This document shows, piece by piece, positions 35,668-44,368 of a stretch of 64,000 nucleotides of DNA. How positions within the stretch are numbered: the stretch's first letter is position 1; each line of letters begins with the position of its first letter. The translations under genes and the position numbers were made by a program. The DNA comes from Verrucomicrobiota bacterium (lineage in GTDB: Bacteria > Verrucomicrobiota > Verrucomicrobiia > Opitutales > Opitutaceae), in NCBI GenBank assembly GCA_028293545.1, contig JAQGOP010000018.1, positions 62,001-126,000 of the forward strand, read 5' to 3'. The notes beneath the pieces are model-generated. The model did no database searches. It was given only the letters and a program-made list of their open reading frames with translations, and had not been told where the DNA came from.

Positions 35668-36813
35668 ATGCCCGACACCCCTCCGCCCCTCTTCGGCCCG
35701 ACGCAGCGGCGGATGATCAGTGGCTCGTTGGTGGTCCTGGCCGTCGGCGCCGCCGCCGCCGCGGTCGTTTACGGCCTGATCCTCGTCGGCGATGTCGTCG
35801 GTTTTCTCTCGAACGTGCTCTGGCCGCTCGCGATCGCGGGCGTGCTGGCGCTGATCCTTCGCCCGATCGTGGGGTTTTTCGTGCGGCGCTTTCGCCTGCG
35901 GCGTCCCGCGGCGGTGATCCTTCTCTTCGGAATTTTCGTGCTCCTGGCTGCGCTCGGCCTGGTCCTCGTCCTCCCTCCCCTGGTGGACCAGATCCTCAAC
36001 TTCATCGCCTACGCGCCGACCCTTTGGGCCAACGCGATCGCCTACGTCGACCTGCACTACCCGCAATGGGTCGCGCTGATTCAGCGCCAGATGGCTAATC
36101 CCACCATTCGTCACGCGGCGGATGGCCTGACCACGGAACTCCAGGCTATGATCTCACACGCGATTCCCTCCCTGCGCGCCGCGGGCGGCGGATTGCTGGG
36201 CCTCGCCGCCTTCATCACGCATGTCGCAGTCATCCCGGTTTACCTTTTCTTCTTTCTCCTGGCGAGAGGAGAGCCGGTGCAGAAAATCAAACCGAACCTC
36301 CCCTTTCTCGGGACCAGCGTCCGGGATGATATCGTTTTCCTCCTCCGCGAATTTGTCGGCATCGTGGAATCGTTTTTCCGCGGACAACTGCTGATCGGCC
36401 TGATCATGGGCGTCCTGCTCGCGCTGGGTTTCACGACGATCGGCCTCAAGTTCGGCCTGATCATCGGGCTGATCGTCGGCGTGCTGAATATCATCCCCTA
36501 CCTCGGGACGATTGTCGGCCTCGCCGTGACGCTGCCGCTCGCCTTCTTCCAGCCCGACGGTGGCTGGGAATTGGTCGCGCTGGTTTTGCTCGTGAAAGCG
36601 ATCGTGCAGGCAATCGAGAGCTGGGTGTTGACGCCGAAGATCATGGGCGAACGCACCGGGCTTCATCCCGTGGCCATCATTGTCGCGATATTCTTTTGGG
36701 GCACCGTCTTCGACGGCGTCCTTGGCATGCTCCTCGCGATTCCGCTGACGGCGTTTTTCGTGACGGCGTGGCGCTTGGTGAAACGAAAGTATTTCAAGGC
36801 TGCGGCTGCGTAG
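35668..36813 (+). CDS. AI-2E-family (PerM-like) membrane transporter
   Basis: This 381-aa protein starts MPDTPPPLFGPTQRRMISG at 35668 with GAAGGT 9 bp upstream. It has about eight hydrophobic helices and the family's hallmarks: an N-terminal pair of spans, a large cytoplasmic/periplasmic segment (LPPLVDQILNFIAYAP), FFRGQLLIGLIMGVLLALGF, NIIPYLGTIVGLAVTLPLAF and the final PKIMGERTGLHPVAIIVAIFFWG. The family includes autoinducer-2 exporter TqsA and PerM, but its substrates are mostly unknown. Confidence 0.85.
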   Translation: MPDTPPPLFGPTQRRMISGSLVVLAVGAAAAAVVYGLILVGDVVGFLSNVLWPLAIAGVLALILRPIVGFFVRRFRLRRPAAVILLFGIFVLLAALGLVLVLPPLVDQILNFIAYAPTLWANAIAYVDLHYPQWVALIQRQMANPTIRHAADGLTTELQAMISHAIPSLRAAGGGLLGLAAFITHVAVIPVYLFFFLLARGEPVQKIKPNLPFLGTSVRDDIVFLLREFVGIVESFFRGQLLIGLIMGVLLALGFTTIGLKFGLIIGLIVGVLNIIPYLGTIVGLAVTLPLAFFQPDGGWELVALVLLVKAIVQAIESWVLTPKIMGERTGLHPVAIIVAIFFWGTVFDGVLGMLLAIPLTAFFVTAWRLVKRKYFKAAAA

Positions 36814-36851
36814 CGCGTCGCTTGATCGGAAAAGCGCGGCGCCAGCCGCGG

Positions 36852-36943
36852 GTGGAACGCGTTGTCCCTAACGCGTTGAGCCGCTCCGTCCGTATCTAAA
36901 CGCAGACGGAGCCAAACAGCGCGTTGGGGACAACACGCTCCAC
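36852..36943. repeat. Family B inverted repeat, second copy
   Basis: The left arm, 36852-36878 (GTGGAACGCGTTGTCCC...), and the right arm, 36917-36943, are reverse complements with about four mismatches over 27 bases. The inner GGAGC/GCTCC hairpin resembles that of the copy at 467-551. It separates the permease gene from the MBL gene. Confidence 0.75.
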
Positions 36944-37006
36944 CTTAATTGGCCCGATGTTTCATTGGAGCTTGGATGTTGGAGCTCGGTGCTCTGTTTT
37001 CGCCCC

Positions 37007-37990
37007 ATGCCTTGGGAAATTCATCACCGCAAAGGCGTCTGGCTGCCGCAGGTCGGTTGGTGGCTCGATGCGCAGGCTCGCGCCGAGCGCGCGTTCGTGT
37101 CGCACGCTCACAGTGATCACATCGCGCGGCACAAGGAGGTGCTGTGCACCGCCGTCACCGCCCGCCTCCTCCATGCCCGGCTGCCTGGGCGCCGCGCGGA
37201 AACGGTGCTGCCTTTCGGTCGCCGCCACGCTCTGGAGTTCGGGCTGCACGCCACACTTTACCCCGCCGGGCATATTTTTGGCTCCAGCCAGATCCTGCTC
37301 GAGCATGAAGATCACGGGTCGCTGCTCTACACCGGCGATTTCAAACTGCGCACCGGTTACTCCACGGAAACCTGTGCCACGCCGAACGCCGATGTCCTCA
37401 TCATGGAAACGACCTTTGGCCTGCCGCGCTATGTGTTCCCCCCGCAGGAGGAAATTGTCGACGGAATGATCCAGTTTTGCCATCGCGCCCTCGCCGATTG
37501 CTGCACGCCGGTTTTTTTCTGCTACAGCCTCGGCAAAAGCCAGGAAGTGCTGCGCGCCCTCGCCTCGGCGAAACTTCCGGTGATGCTCCACTCGGAAACC
37601 CTGCGCCTTACGCGCATTTGCGAGCAGCATGGGTTGGAGTTTCCCACGTATCGTGAATTCGACGCGGACGAAGTCGCCGGGCACATCGTCATCTGCCCGC
37701 CGTTCGCCAACGGGCTGATCGACCGCATCCCCTCGCCGCGGACCGCCTCCGTCACCGGTTGGGCCCTCGATTCCGGCGCGACCTATCGGCTTCGCACCGA
37801 CGCCGCCTTCCCGCTGTCGGACCATGCGGGCTTCGACGACCTTCTCACTTTCGTGGAGCGCGTGCGCCCGAAACGCATTTTCACACTGCATGGATTCGCG
37901 CGCGAATTCGCGCAGACGCTCCGCGAACGCGGTTGGGACGCGCTTGCCATTGGGCAGGGCAACCAACTTGAGTTCAGGATGTCAGGTTAG
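37007..37990 (+). CDS. MBL-fold exonuclease-like protein (RNA/DNA processing family)
   Basis: This 327-aa protein starts MPWEIHHRKGVWLPQVGW at 37007. The MBL metal motif is HAHSDH (in FVSHAHSDHIARHKEV), with LYPAGHIFGSSQ and LYTGDFKL as further ligands, and PLSDHAGFDDLL and TLHGFAREFAQ near the C-terminus. This resembles the ligase-associated or mRNA 3'-end-processing-like exonuclease group. It is distinct from the beta-CASP protein at 28863 in sequence and in the spacing of its motifs. No ATP-dependent ligase gene is adjacent, so its partner is unknown. Confidence 0.82.
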   Translation: MPWEIHHRKGVWLPQVGWWLDAQARAERAFVSHAHSDHIARHKEVLCTAVTARLLHARLPGRRAETVLPFGRRHALEFGLHATLYPAGHIFGSSQILLEHEDHGSLLYTGDFKLRTGYSTETCATPNADVLIMETTFGLPRYVFPPQEEIVDGMIQFCHRALADCCTPVFFCYSLGKSQEVLRALASAKLPVMLHSETLRLTRICEQHGLEFPTYREFDADEVAGHIVICPPFANGLIDRIPSPRTASVTGWALDSGATYRLRTDAAFPLSDHAGFDDLLTFVERVRPKRIFTLHGFAREFAQTLRERGWDALAIGQGNQLEFRMSG

Positions 37991-38000
37991 GATCCCACTC

Positions 38001-38780
38001 ATGCGTCGCCTTTTCCTCGTTCTCCTTCTCAGCGCGTCGCCCCTCGCGGCCAACATGCAGCTCGCGCTCCGGCCCGGCGAGGAACTCACCTACAGGGTCG
38101 GCTGGGGCATATTCGCCAACGCCGGCGAAATTAAAATCAGCGCTCGCGCCGAGACCAACGAGCAGCAGCCCTGCACCTTGGTGGTCACCACCACCTCGAC
38201 CCGCGGGTTCCTGCGGGGCCTGTTCCCTTTCGACGCCCGCGCTGAGTCCGTGTTTAGCAATCACACCGGGCGGATGCTCGTCCACACCGAGCGCAGCGCG
38301 TCGGGAAAAAAGAATCCCGGGGACACCATGCTGACCTTCAACTACGGCAGCGGCACCGCGGACTTCCGCGACCTGATCGAGCCCGGGAAGAGCCAGGTCG
38401 TTACGCTTCCTCCGGGCGATCCGATGGACTTGATCACCTGCCTCGTGCAAACCCGCGCGTGGAATTTGAAGCCCGGCGACCAGCGCGACGTCCTCGTGAT
38501 GTTTGAGGAGGAACCCTACGAGCTCACCATTCACGCCCTGCGCTACGAGAGCGTCACCACGCCCCTCGGCACTTTTAATACGCTGGTGTTGGAACCGCGC
38601 ATGGAAAAAACCGCGCCGAAAGGGATGTTCAAGCGCGGCTCGAATGTGCGCGTTTGGATTGGGCAGGACGCCGAGCACCTGCCCGTGAAATTCGAGGTCG
38701 AATTCAAGTTTGGCGTGGGCGTATCCACCCTCACGAACTACGTCGCCCCGCCGCCGGCGGCCTCCGCGCGCGCGAACTGA
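38001..38780 (+). CDS. DUF3108 secreted protein
   Basis: This 259-aa protein starts MRRLFLVLLLSASPLAANM at 38001 with a signal peptide (about 1-17). The mature part begins LRPGEELTYRVGWGIFANAGEIKIS, a DUF3108 signature, and continues with beta-rich segments ending VEFKFGVGVSTLTNYVAP. DUF3108 proteins are periplasmic or outer-membrane and of unknown biochemical role. It is 10 bp after the MBL gene and 9 bp before the GT9 gene, so all three are probably cotranscribed. Confidence 0.8.
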   Translation: MRRLFLVLLLSASPLAANMQLALRPGEELTYRVGWGIFANAGEIKISARAETNEQQPCTLVVTTTSTRGFLRGLFPFDARAESVFSNHTGRMLVHTERSASGKKNPGDTMLTFNYGSGTADFRDLIEPGKSQVVTLPPGDPMDLITCLVQTRAWNLKPGDQRDVLVMFEEEPYELTIHALRYESVTTPLGTFNTLVLEPRMEKTAPKGMFKRGSNVRVWIGQDAEHLPVKFEVEFKFGVGVSTLTNYVAPPPAASARAN

Positions 38781-38789
38781 CCGCGCCGC

Positions 38790-39659
38790 ATGCGCATCCT
38801 GGTCCTGAGGGGTGGAGCGCTCGGGGATTTCATTGTCACGCTGCCCGCCCTCGCGCGGCTCCGCTCGCGCTGGCCGCGGGCGCACATCGAACTGGTGGGA
38901 AATCCCAGCGCCGCGACGCTCGCGCTGAACCGCGCACTCGTGGACCGGGTGCACTCACAGCACGAGGCGCGATGGTCGGCGCTCTACGGCCGCGCTGATT
39001 TACCCGAGGCGTTGGATACGTGGCTCGGGGAGTTCGATCTCGTCATCAATTTCTGGCCCGATCGTTCCGGCGAACTCGCCCGGCGGTTTCCACGGCGGCC
39101 TGCGCAAACTTTCCTTTCCGCCGATGCCATGCCCGCCACCGCGCCGGCGGCCGCGCATTTTTGCGCGGCGTTGCGACCGCTCGGGTTGGAACCGGGCGAA
39201 ATGATTTACCCGCTGCGCGTCGCGAAGCCGGAAGCGGGCGAGGTGGCGATCCATCCGGGCAGCGGCTCACCGCGGAAAAATTGGCCGGTGGATCGCTGGC
39301 GCGAATTGTCCGATTGGTTGGCCACCGACCAGGGATTGTCGGTCACGACCATCTCGGGCGAAGCCGAGGACGCGGAAAAATTATCGGTGCGAGGCCATCC
39401 GCTCCACCACGCCCCGCTCGACCAAGTGGCCGATCATCTGGCGCGCTGCAGCCTCTTCATCGGCCACGATTCCGGGATCAGCCATCTCGCGGCCGCGGCT
39501 GGGACGAAATGCCTCCTGCTCTTCGGCCCGACCGACCCTGCGGTGTGGGCTCCGCCAGCTCCCACAGTGCGCGTCCTGCGGCGCGGAGCGGACCTCTCGC
39601 TTATTTCCCTGGCGGAAGTCCAGCAGGCCGTCGTTTCAGCGCGGCGGGATCGAACCTGA
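38790..39659 (+). CDS. Glycosyltransferase family 9 (heptosyltransferase-like)
   Basis: At 289 aa it is shorter than typical ADP-heptose:LPS heptosyltransferases (about 325-350). It opens MRILVLRGGALGDFIVTLPAL, the GT9 N-terminal signature, and has the donor-site AIHPGSGSPRKNWPVDRWREL and FIGHDSGISHLAAAAGTKCLLLFGPTDP. The family adds heptose or related sugars to LPS or O-glycans at the cytoplasmic face. The specific acceptor is unknown. Its 3' end overlaps the convergent Mpg glycosylase gene by 59 bp. Confidence 0.85.
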   Translation: MRILVLRGGALGDFIVTLPALARLRSRWPRAHIELVGNPSAATLALNRALVDRVHSQHEARWSALYGRADLPEALDTWLGEFDLVINFWPDRSGELARRFPRRPAQTFLSADAMPATAPAAAHFCAALRPLGLEPGEMIYPLRVAKPEAGEVAIHPGSGSPRKNWPVDRWRELSDWLATDQGLSVTTISGEAEDAEKLSVRGHPLHHAPLDQVADHLARCSLFIGHDSGISHLAAAAGTKCLLLFGPTDPAVWAPPAPTVRVLRRGADLSLISLAEVQQAVVSARRDRT

Positions 39660-40158
39660 ATCGCCACGGTTTCTCCGCCCAGATGGGACCGGCAAAATCG
39701 ACGCCAATGCGCGGTCCCGCCGTGATCAATCGCCGTGGGACGCGGACGCCGTGGTCCTCGATCCACAATTCTCCCAGCGGTGCGGCGGGATTTCCATTGA
39801 GACGCCGGTCGATACCCAGCGCCTTGGTCACGCGGCCCGGCCCGACGCAGCCTTCCAAGCCCCGGATCAGGATCGCGGCGGGCCAGTCCGGCGGCCCGAC
39901 GACGAGGTTCAGCATTTCATGGATGCCGTAGCAGAGGTAAACGTACCATTTCCCACCCGGCCCGTAGAGAATCTCGGTCCGACGCGTGCGGCCCGCGCGC
40001 GCGTGGCAGGCGAGGTCGCGTTCGCCATCGTAGGCTTCGACTTCCGTGATCATGCGCGGGACCTGGCCGGCGCGGACCAGGAATTTTCCCAACAAATCCT
40101 TCGCGTACCGCACGGTGGCGCGCTCGTGCCATGACTCAGGCGTTAGGATTTCGGGCAT
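39601..40158 (-). CDS. 3-methyladenine DNA glycosylase (MPG/AAG family)
   Basis: This 185-aa protein matches the alkyladenine glycosylase family: RYAKDLLGKFLVR, the catalytic glutamate region ITEVEAYDGERDLACHARAG RTRRTEILYGPGG, YVYLCYGIHEMLNLVVG, and GPGRVTKALGIDRRLNG. It excises alkylated and deaminated purines to start base-excision repair. Its 3' end runs into the convergent GT9 coding sequence (39601-39659), so the two genes share sequence on opposite strands. Confidence 0.92.
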   Translation of the reverse strand: MPEILTPESWHERATVRYAKDLLGKFLVRAGQVPRMITEVEAYDGERDLACHARAGRTRRTEILYGPGGKWYVYLCYGIHEMLNLVVGPPDWPAAILIRGLEGCVGPGRVTKALGIDRRLNGNPAAPLGELWIEDHGVRVPRRLITAGPRIGVDFAGPIWAEKPWRFRFDPAALKRRPAGLPPGK

Positions 40159-40195
40159 GACTTTGCGGACAGGCGCTGATTAAGCCTGTTTCCCG

Positions 40196-41623
40196 GTGCA
40201 CGCAACTTCCGCCCACGGCGAAAAAATCACGCCGCTGCGTCGCAATCTCCGCCTGGGGTTGTGGGACGGCGTCACGGCGATGCCGCTGGTGGTGCTGAGC
40301 CAGCCGGGAAATTTCGTGGTGGCGGCGCTGCTCACGACTTCGTTCGGCTTTTCCACAGGCACCTACGGGCTGATCACGTCGCTGCCCTTTTGGTTCAATT
40401 TTCTCCAGGTGCTGCTGACGCCCCTTCTCGCGCAACGCCTGCACGCGCGCTCGATGACGATCCTCAGCGCGTTTCTCCACGTCGCCGGCTGGATCGCCCT
40501 CCTCGTGGCGCTCCCGTTCATTCCCGTCGGTGAAAACGCCCGCGCCGTCGGCGTGTTTCTCACGGTTTTCTCCATCGTCGCGCTCGCCTCCGCGATCAAT
40601 GGCGTGTCCTGGAACGCGTGGATGCAGGAGTGCATCCCGGTCCGGCTGCGCGGAAAATATTTCGGGTTCCGCAATCGCCTGCTCTATCTCTCCCAAGTCG
40701 CGTTCATGCTCGGCGTCTCGGGTTTGCTCGCGTGGCTCGACGGCACGCTGCTCGCCTACCAGATCCTGTTTGGTGCGGCGATCGTGCTCCGGATCGGCTC
40801 GGTCGTGGCGCAGTCGCGAATGAAGACGTCGACGAACGCATCGACGGCGCCGCCGCAGGTGCCCTGGCGCGACCAGATCCATGTCGTGCGGCAGGATAAA
40901 ACCCTGGTCCGGTTCATTGTGTTCGCAGCGGTCATGGGCTTCGCGACCAATCTTTTTGGCCCATTCTATCCCGTGTTCATGTACGAGGAGCTTCACCTCA
41001 GCGCCGCGGGCACGAACCTGCTGCTGCTCCTCGGCGTGCTCGGCGCGGCCATCGCGTTTCCGACGTGGGGAAAGCTGCTCGACCGTTTCGGCAACGTCCC
41101 GGTTATGGTGGTTTCCGTCCTGCTCTGGCAGGGCGCCAACCTGTCGATGTGCGTCTCGGATACGACCAACCTCTGGATGCTTTACCTCGTGATGCCGGCC
41201 GGGGGATTTTTCAGCGCGGGCTATGGCATCGGCCTGTTCGGCCTGCTGCTCAAGCTGACGCCGCCGGGTGCGCGCACGATGGGCATGGCGCTGTTTGTTT
41301 CGCTGTCGTCGCTCGCCGCCGCCCTCGGGCCGATCACGGGCGGTTACCTGCTCACCGCGGCGCAGGCACGGGGTTTCACGTTGATGGAAGCGTACCACCT
41401 GGCGTTCGTGATCAGCCCGGTGATCATTGGACTCAGCTGTTATTTCCTGCATCGCGTGCGCGAAGCGAACTCCGCCCCGGTCGCAGAAGTCGTGGGTGCA
41501 ATGCGTAGCGTGCGCACGGTGGCTTCGCTGTTCGGGCTCAGCTTCCTCGTGAACCAGGTTTTCTTCCGCACGGCGGAGGGACGAGGAGAAAAACTCCGAG
41601 CTCGAGCCTCCAAGCTGCGGTGA
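40196..41623 (+). CDS. Major facilitator superfamily transporter
   Basis: This 475-aa protein starts at the GTG at 40196. I count about 12 hydrophobic segments. An internal repeat is visible: LLTTSFGFSTGTYGLITSLPFWFNFLQV in the first half, and FGPFYPVFMYEELHLSAAGTNLLLL with GKLLDRFGN in the second. The conserved loop between spans 2 and 3 is TPLLAQRLHARSM. It sits in the inner membrane. The substrate cannot be told from sequence, and no neighbouring catabolic genes help. The C-terminal 50 residues are cytoplasmic and Arg-rich. Confidence 0.82.
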   Translation: MHATSAHGEKITPLRRNLRLGLWDGVTAMPLVVLSQPGNFVVAALLTTSFGFSTGTYGLITSLPFWFNFLQVLLTPLLAQRLHARSMTILSAFLHVAGWIALLVALPFIPVGENARAVGVFLTVFSIVALASAINGVSWNAWMQECIPVRLRGKYFGFRNRLLYLSQVAFMLGVSGLLAWLDGTLLAYQILFGAAIVLRIGSVVAQSRMKTSTNASTAPPQVPWRDQIHVVRQDKTLVRFIVFAAVMGFATNLFGPFYPVFMYEELHLSAAGTNLLLLLGVLGAAIAFPTWGKLLDRFGNVPVMVVSVLLWQGANLSMCVSDTTNLWMLYLVMPAGGFFSAGYGIGLFGLLLKLTPPGARTMGMALFVSLSSLAAALGPITGGYLLTAAQARGFTLMEAYHLAFVISPVIIGLSCYFLHRVREANSAPVAEVVGAMRSVRTVASLFGLSFLVNQVFFRTAEGRGEKLRARASKLR

Positions 41624-41786
41624 GATCTCAATTTCGCGATTCGATCGATCCGCAACGCGGAGCGTGTCCTTGAAAAACCTGGCCGCTCGAAGGGTCCGCG
41701 CGCGGTTTGGCTCCGCCGGCGTCTAAACACAACCTGAGTCGGAGCTTGGAGCTTCGCTCGCCGACTGGTTTCGTCGCCCCATCGCC

Positions 41787-42689
41787 ATGAGCGCTCCTCA
41801 TCTCTACACCCTGACCGGCAATCTGCTCTGCGAGCGCACGCTGGAATTTTCCGATTGGTCCATCGGGCGCACCCAGCGCGCTGTGCGCGAGTCATTCCAG
41901 GTCGGGGGCAAAGGCATCAACGTCGCGAAGATGCTCCAGCGCCTCGGGGCTCCGACGACCGCCCTCTGTTTCGTCGGGGGGCCCACGGGTATGGAGTGTT
42001 CCCGCTGGCTTGGGCTGCAGCCGTTCGCCCACCGGTCGTTCCCCACGACGAACGATACCCGCGTGGGAATTGTCATTCGCGACGACACTCATCCGGAAAC
42101 GACGTTCATGGGGGTGGACGCCATTCCTGACGTGGCCGCCATCGCCGAATGCGTGGCGTTCCTCGACGCGCAGCCGCCCGGCCAACTCCTGGCCATCTGC
42201 GGGAGCGTGCCGGGCTGGATCTCGCCGGAATTTGAAACCCTGCGGGCGGCGCTGTTGCGATGGCAGCAGCGCGGCCTGCTCGTCGTCGATACCTATGGCC
42301 CGCCGCTCGGATGGCTGGTCGCGCAACCGCTGGACTTGGTGAAGATCAACGCGGTCGAACTCCGCACACTCTTTCCCAAAGACACGCCGGATTCCAGCAC
42401 TCCGGACTTGATTCAGCTCGCCCGAGGGCGCTGGCCAACGCGCCGCTGGATCGTGACCGATGGCAGCGGGCCGGTCTGGTTTTGTGAAGAAGGAAAACAG
42501 CCGGAAAAGATCTCGCCGCCGAAAGTGGTGGAAGTTTCACCGACCGGATCGGGCGACGTTTTCCTGGCGTGCGTCCTCGAATTTTATTTCCGGCAGAAAC
42601 TCGGATGGCCGGAGGCAATCCGACGCGCCCTGCCCTACTCTGCCGCCAACGCCGCGCACCCGGGGATCGCAGATTTTCCCCTGCCCTGA
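41787..42689 (+). CDS. PfkB-family sugar kinase (1-phosphofructokinase/tagatose-6-phosphate kinase-like)
   Basis: At 300 aa it has the PfkB N-terminal motif VGGKGINVAKMLQRLG and the C-terminal ATP/catalytic motif PTGSGDVFLACVLEF, in which GSGD replaces the usual GAGD with the catalytic Asp retained. KINAVEL is the family's mid-protein signature. These enzymes phosphorylate fructose-1-phosphate or related sugars. There is no PTS or fru operon nearby, so the substrate is uncertain. Its upstream gap carries family B and family F-like remnants. Confidence 0.83.
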   Translation: MSAPHLYTLTGNLLCERTLEFSDWSIGRTQRAVRESFQVGGKGINVAKMLQRLGAPTTALCFVGGPTGMECSRWLGLQPFAHRSFPTTNDTRVGIVIRDDTHPETTFMGVDAIPDVAAIAECVAFLDAQPPGQLLAICGSVPGWISPEFETLRAALLRWQQRGLLVVDTYGPPLGWLVAQPLDLVKINAVELRTLFPKDTPDSSTPDLIQLARGRWPTRRWIVTDGSGPVWFCEEGKQPEKISPPKVVEVSPTGSGDVFLACVLEFYFRQKLGWPEAIRRALPYSAANAAHPGIADFPLP

Positions 42690-42721
42690 TCGCCCGAGCG
42701 CGATTGACCGCACCAACCGCA

Positions 42722-42752
42722 CTTCGTTACCTTCGTTTTCTTCTGTTCAAAA
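42722..42752 (+). repeat. Solo end of family C element
   Basis: CTTCGTTACCTTCGTTTTCT... matches the right arm of the elements at 11221 and 55139 with only two or three changes. No second arm is nearby, so it is a degenerate or truncated copy, between the PfkB gene and the coiled-coil gene. Confidence 0.65.
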
Positions 42753-42816
42753 TCCGAAGATTCCCCGGTGAACCAATCAATTTTTTTGGGGTCGGTGCTA
42801 GCCTCCACCTACACTC

Positions 42817-43506
42817 ATGAATCGAAAGATCCTTGTCGTTATCGTCGCTGTGATCGTGGCCGCCGGGCTTTTTTTTGGCTACCGTGCTTACAAGGCCTCC
42901 GCTGATCGCCAGCTTGCGCAGCAGCGTGCCGAGGCCCAGCTCGCGTTGATCAAAGAACACGAGGCCGAGCTCGCCCGACGCACCGCAGCGATCCTCGAAG
43001 CCCGGCGCATGGCCGAGGCCCGCGCCAAGGACGAACTGGCTCGCCAGGAAAAGTTGCGCCAGGAGCAGGCCGAGGCCCAAGCCGCACTCGACGCCGCTCA
43101 AGCTGAAATCACCCGGCTCAATGACGAAGCCGCGCGCCTCGCTGCGGAGCGCAACGCCACGACGGCCGAATCCGCGCGCCTGGCCGTCGAGCGCCAGCGC
43201 GCCGCCGACGCCGCGAATGCCGCGCGCCTCGCCGCGCTCCAGAAATTGCGCGACCTCGACCAGAAGCGCGCCGAGACCGATCGCGAAACCGCCCGGCTCG
43301 CCGCCTTGCTCCGCCAGCAGGAACTCGAGGCCGAAGCCCAGCGCCTCGCCTTGGAACACGAGCGCCAGTCGTTCGAAGTCGGCGGTTACCTTGTGCGGGA
43401 TTTTCGCTCGGTTTATATCCTGAAGGAAAAAAAGCCCGTCGGTGCCGACGCGAAGACCGCCACTCCTCCCGCTTCGGAACCGGCGAACGCCGAGCCGTCG
43501 AAATAA
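42817..43506 (+). CDS. Membrane-anchored coiled-coil protein
   Basis: This 229-aa protein is of unknown function. An N-terminal hydrophobic anchor (about residues 5-24, [18 protein letters not shown]) is followed by roughly 150 residues of Ala/Glu/Arg/Gln-rich heptad-like helix (long stretches such as [19 protein letters not shown]), then a short beta-like tail ([18 protein letters not shown]) and a disordered end. It is likely a rod-shaped periplasmic or cytoplasmic-facing scaffold. It precedes rplU by 76 bp, but a separate promoter for rplU is likely. Confidence 0.7.
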   Translation: MNRKILVVIVAVIVAAGLFFGYRAYKASADRQLAQQRAEAQLALIKEHEAELARRTAAILEARRMAEARAKDELARQEKLRQEQAEAQAALDAAQAEITRLNDEAARLAAERNATTAESARLAVERQRAADAANAARLAALQKLRDLDQKRAETDRETARLAALLRQQELEAEAQRLALEHERQSFEVGGYLVRDFRSVYILKEKKPVGADAKTATPPASEPANAEPSK

Positions 43507-43510
43507 CGGT

Positions 43511-43538
43511 TTGAGCAGCGATTTCCGGGAAATAATCC
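43511..43538 (+). promoter_or_regulatory. Candidate sigma-70 promoter for rplU-rpmA
   Basis: TTGAGC and TAATCC lie 16 bp apart, 45 bp before the rplU start. The match to consensus is moderate and the call is tentative. Confidence 0.3.
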
Positions 43539-43554
43539 TTGCGTTAGCGGGGGC

Positions 43555-43577
43555 AAAACCGCTTTATCCGCGGTTTT
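43555..43577 (+). promoter_or_regulatory. Hairpin in rplU 5' leader
   Basis: AAAACCGC pairs with GCGGTTTT around a 7-base loop, ending 5 bases before the rplU ATG. No ribosome-binding site is seen there, so the stem may control L21 translation or be an autoregulatory site. It could be chance. Confidence 0.4.
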
Positions 43578-43582
43578 ATTTT

Positions 43583-43897
43583 ATGAAAGCCACTATCAAA
43601 ACCCAAGGACAGCAGTTCACTGTCACCGAGGGCGACATCCTGATTGTAAACCGTTATCCGAATACGGAAGCCGGTGCCACTGTGGAGATTAAAGACGTTC
43701 TGGCCACGGGTGAAGGTGCGACGTTCAAGGTCGGCACTCCGACTTTGGTCGGCGCGACGGTTTCGGCCAAGATCCTCGAGAACAAGCGTGGCGACAAAGT
43801 CATCGTTTTTAAGAAGAAAAAGCGCAAGGGCATGGAGCGTAAGCGCGGCCATCGCCAGGAGCTTTCAGTGATCAAGATCGAATCGATTAACGCTTAA
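43583..43897 (+). CDS. rplU: 50S ribosomal protein L21
   Basis: This 104-aa protein starts [18 protein letters not shown] at 43583. The L21 core ([24 protein letters not shown], then [33 protein letters not shown]) is clear, with the basic C-terminal end that contacts 23S rRNA. It pairs with rpmA 11 bp downstream, the standard rplU-rpmA operon. obg, often next, is not here. A hairpin lies immediately before the start, with no purine-rich ribosome-binding site. Confidence 0.97.
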   Translation: MKATIKTQGQQFTVTEGDILIVNRYPNTEAGATVEIKDVLATGEGATFKVGTPTLVGATVSAKILENKRGDKVIVFKKKKRKGMERKRGHRQELSVIKIESINA

Positions 43898-43908
43898 TAC
43901 TACCCGTC

Positions 43909-44154
43909 ATGGCGCACAAAAAAGGTCAGGGAACATCCAGCAACGGTCGCGATAGCCGCTCACAGCGTCTTGGCGTCAAAGTTTTCGGCGGCGAAACCGT
44001 CCTCGCCGGCACGATCATCATCCGCCAGCGCGGCAGCAAGCTGCACGCCGGTCGGAACGTCGGCATCGGCCGCGATTGGACGCTCTACGCGCTCAAGGAT
44101 GGCACGGTCAAGTATGACAAGGCCCACCGCAAGGTCGCCGTCGTCACCGCCTGA
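43909..44154 (+). CDS. rpmA: 50S ribosomal protein L27
   Basis: This 81-aa protein starts [28 protein letters not shown], the L27 signature. Its N-terminal tail reaches toward the peptidyl-transferase centre. It continues [29 protein letters not shown]. It follows rplU in a two-gene operon, ended by the terminator at 44192. Confidence 0.97.
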   Translation: MAHKKGQGTSSNGRDSRSQRLGVKVFGGETVLAGTIIIRQRGSKLHAGRNVGIGRDWTLYALKDGTVKYDKAHRKVAVVTA

Positions 44155-44191
44155 TTCGCTAACGCGCTTCCAGCGCACCGCCAGTTTTTCC

Positions 44192-44220
44192 AACGCAGCC
44201 CAATTCGGGCTGCGTTTTTT
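44192..44220 (+). terminator. Intrinsic terminator after rpmA
   Basis: AACGCAGCCC (44192-44201) pairs with GGGCTGCGTT (44207-44216), with a 5-base loop and a run of six T residues to 44220. It ends the rplU-rpmA transcript. Confidence 0.92.
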
Positions 44221-44368
44221 ATTGTGCAGCGCCGCCCGGGCATGGGCGAATTCTCCGGCAGCCACGGTATGGCTCCGTCCACGTTTAAATTCGGTTGGGC
44301 CGTTCCCGTTCGACGGAACGTGTCCTTCAACCTTGAACTCCCGGCCTGAGTCGGGATTCATCCCTCCG

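Noticed and set aside
40136-41452. 438-codon frame antisense to the MFS transporter
   Set aside because: Charged, repetitive sequence typical of antisense of membrane-protein genes; the MFS frame has coherent hydrophobic segments.
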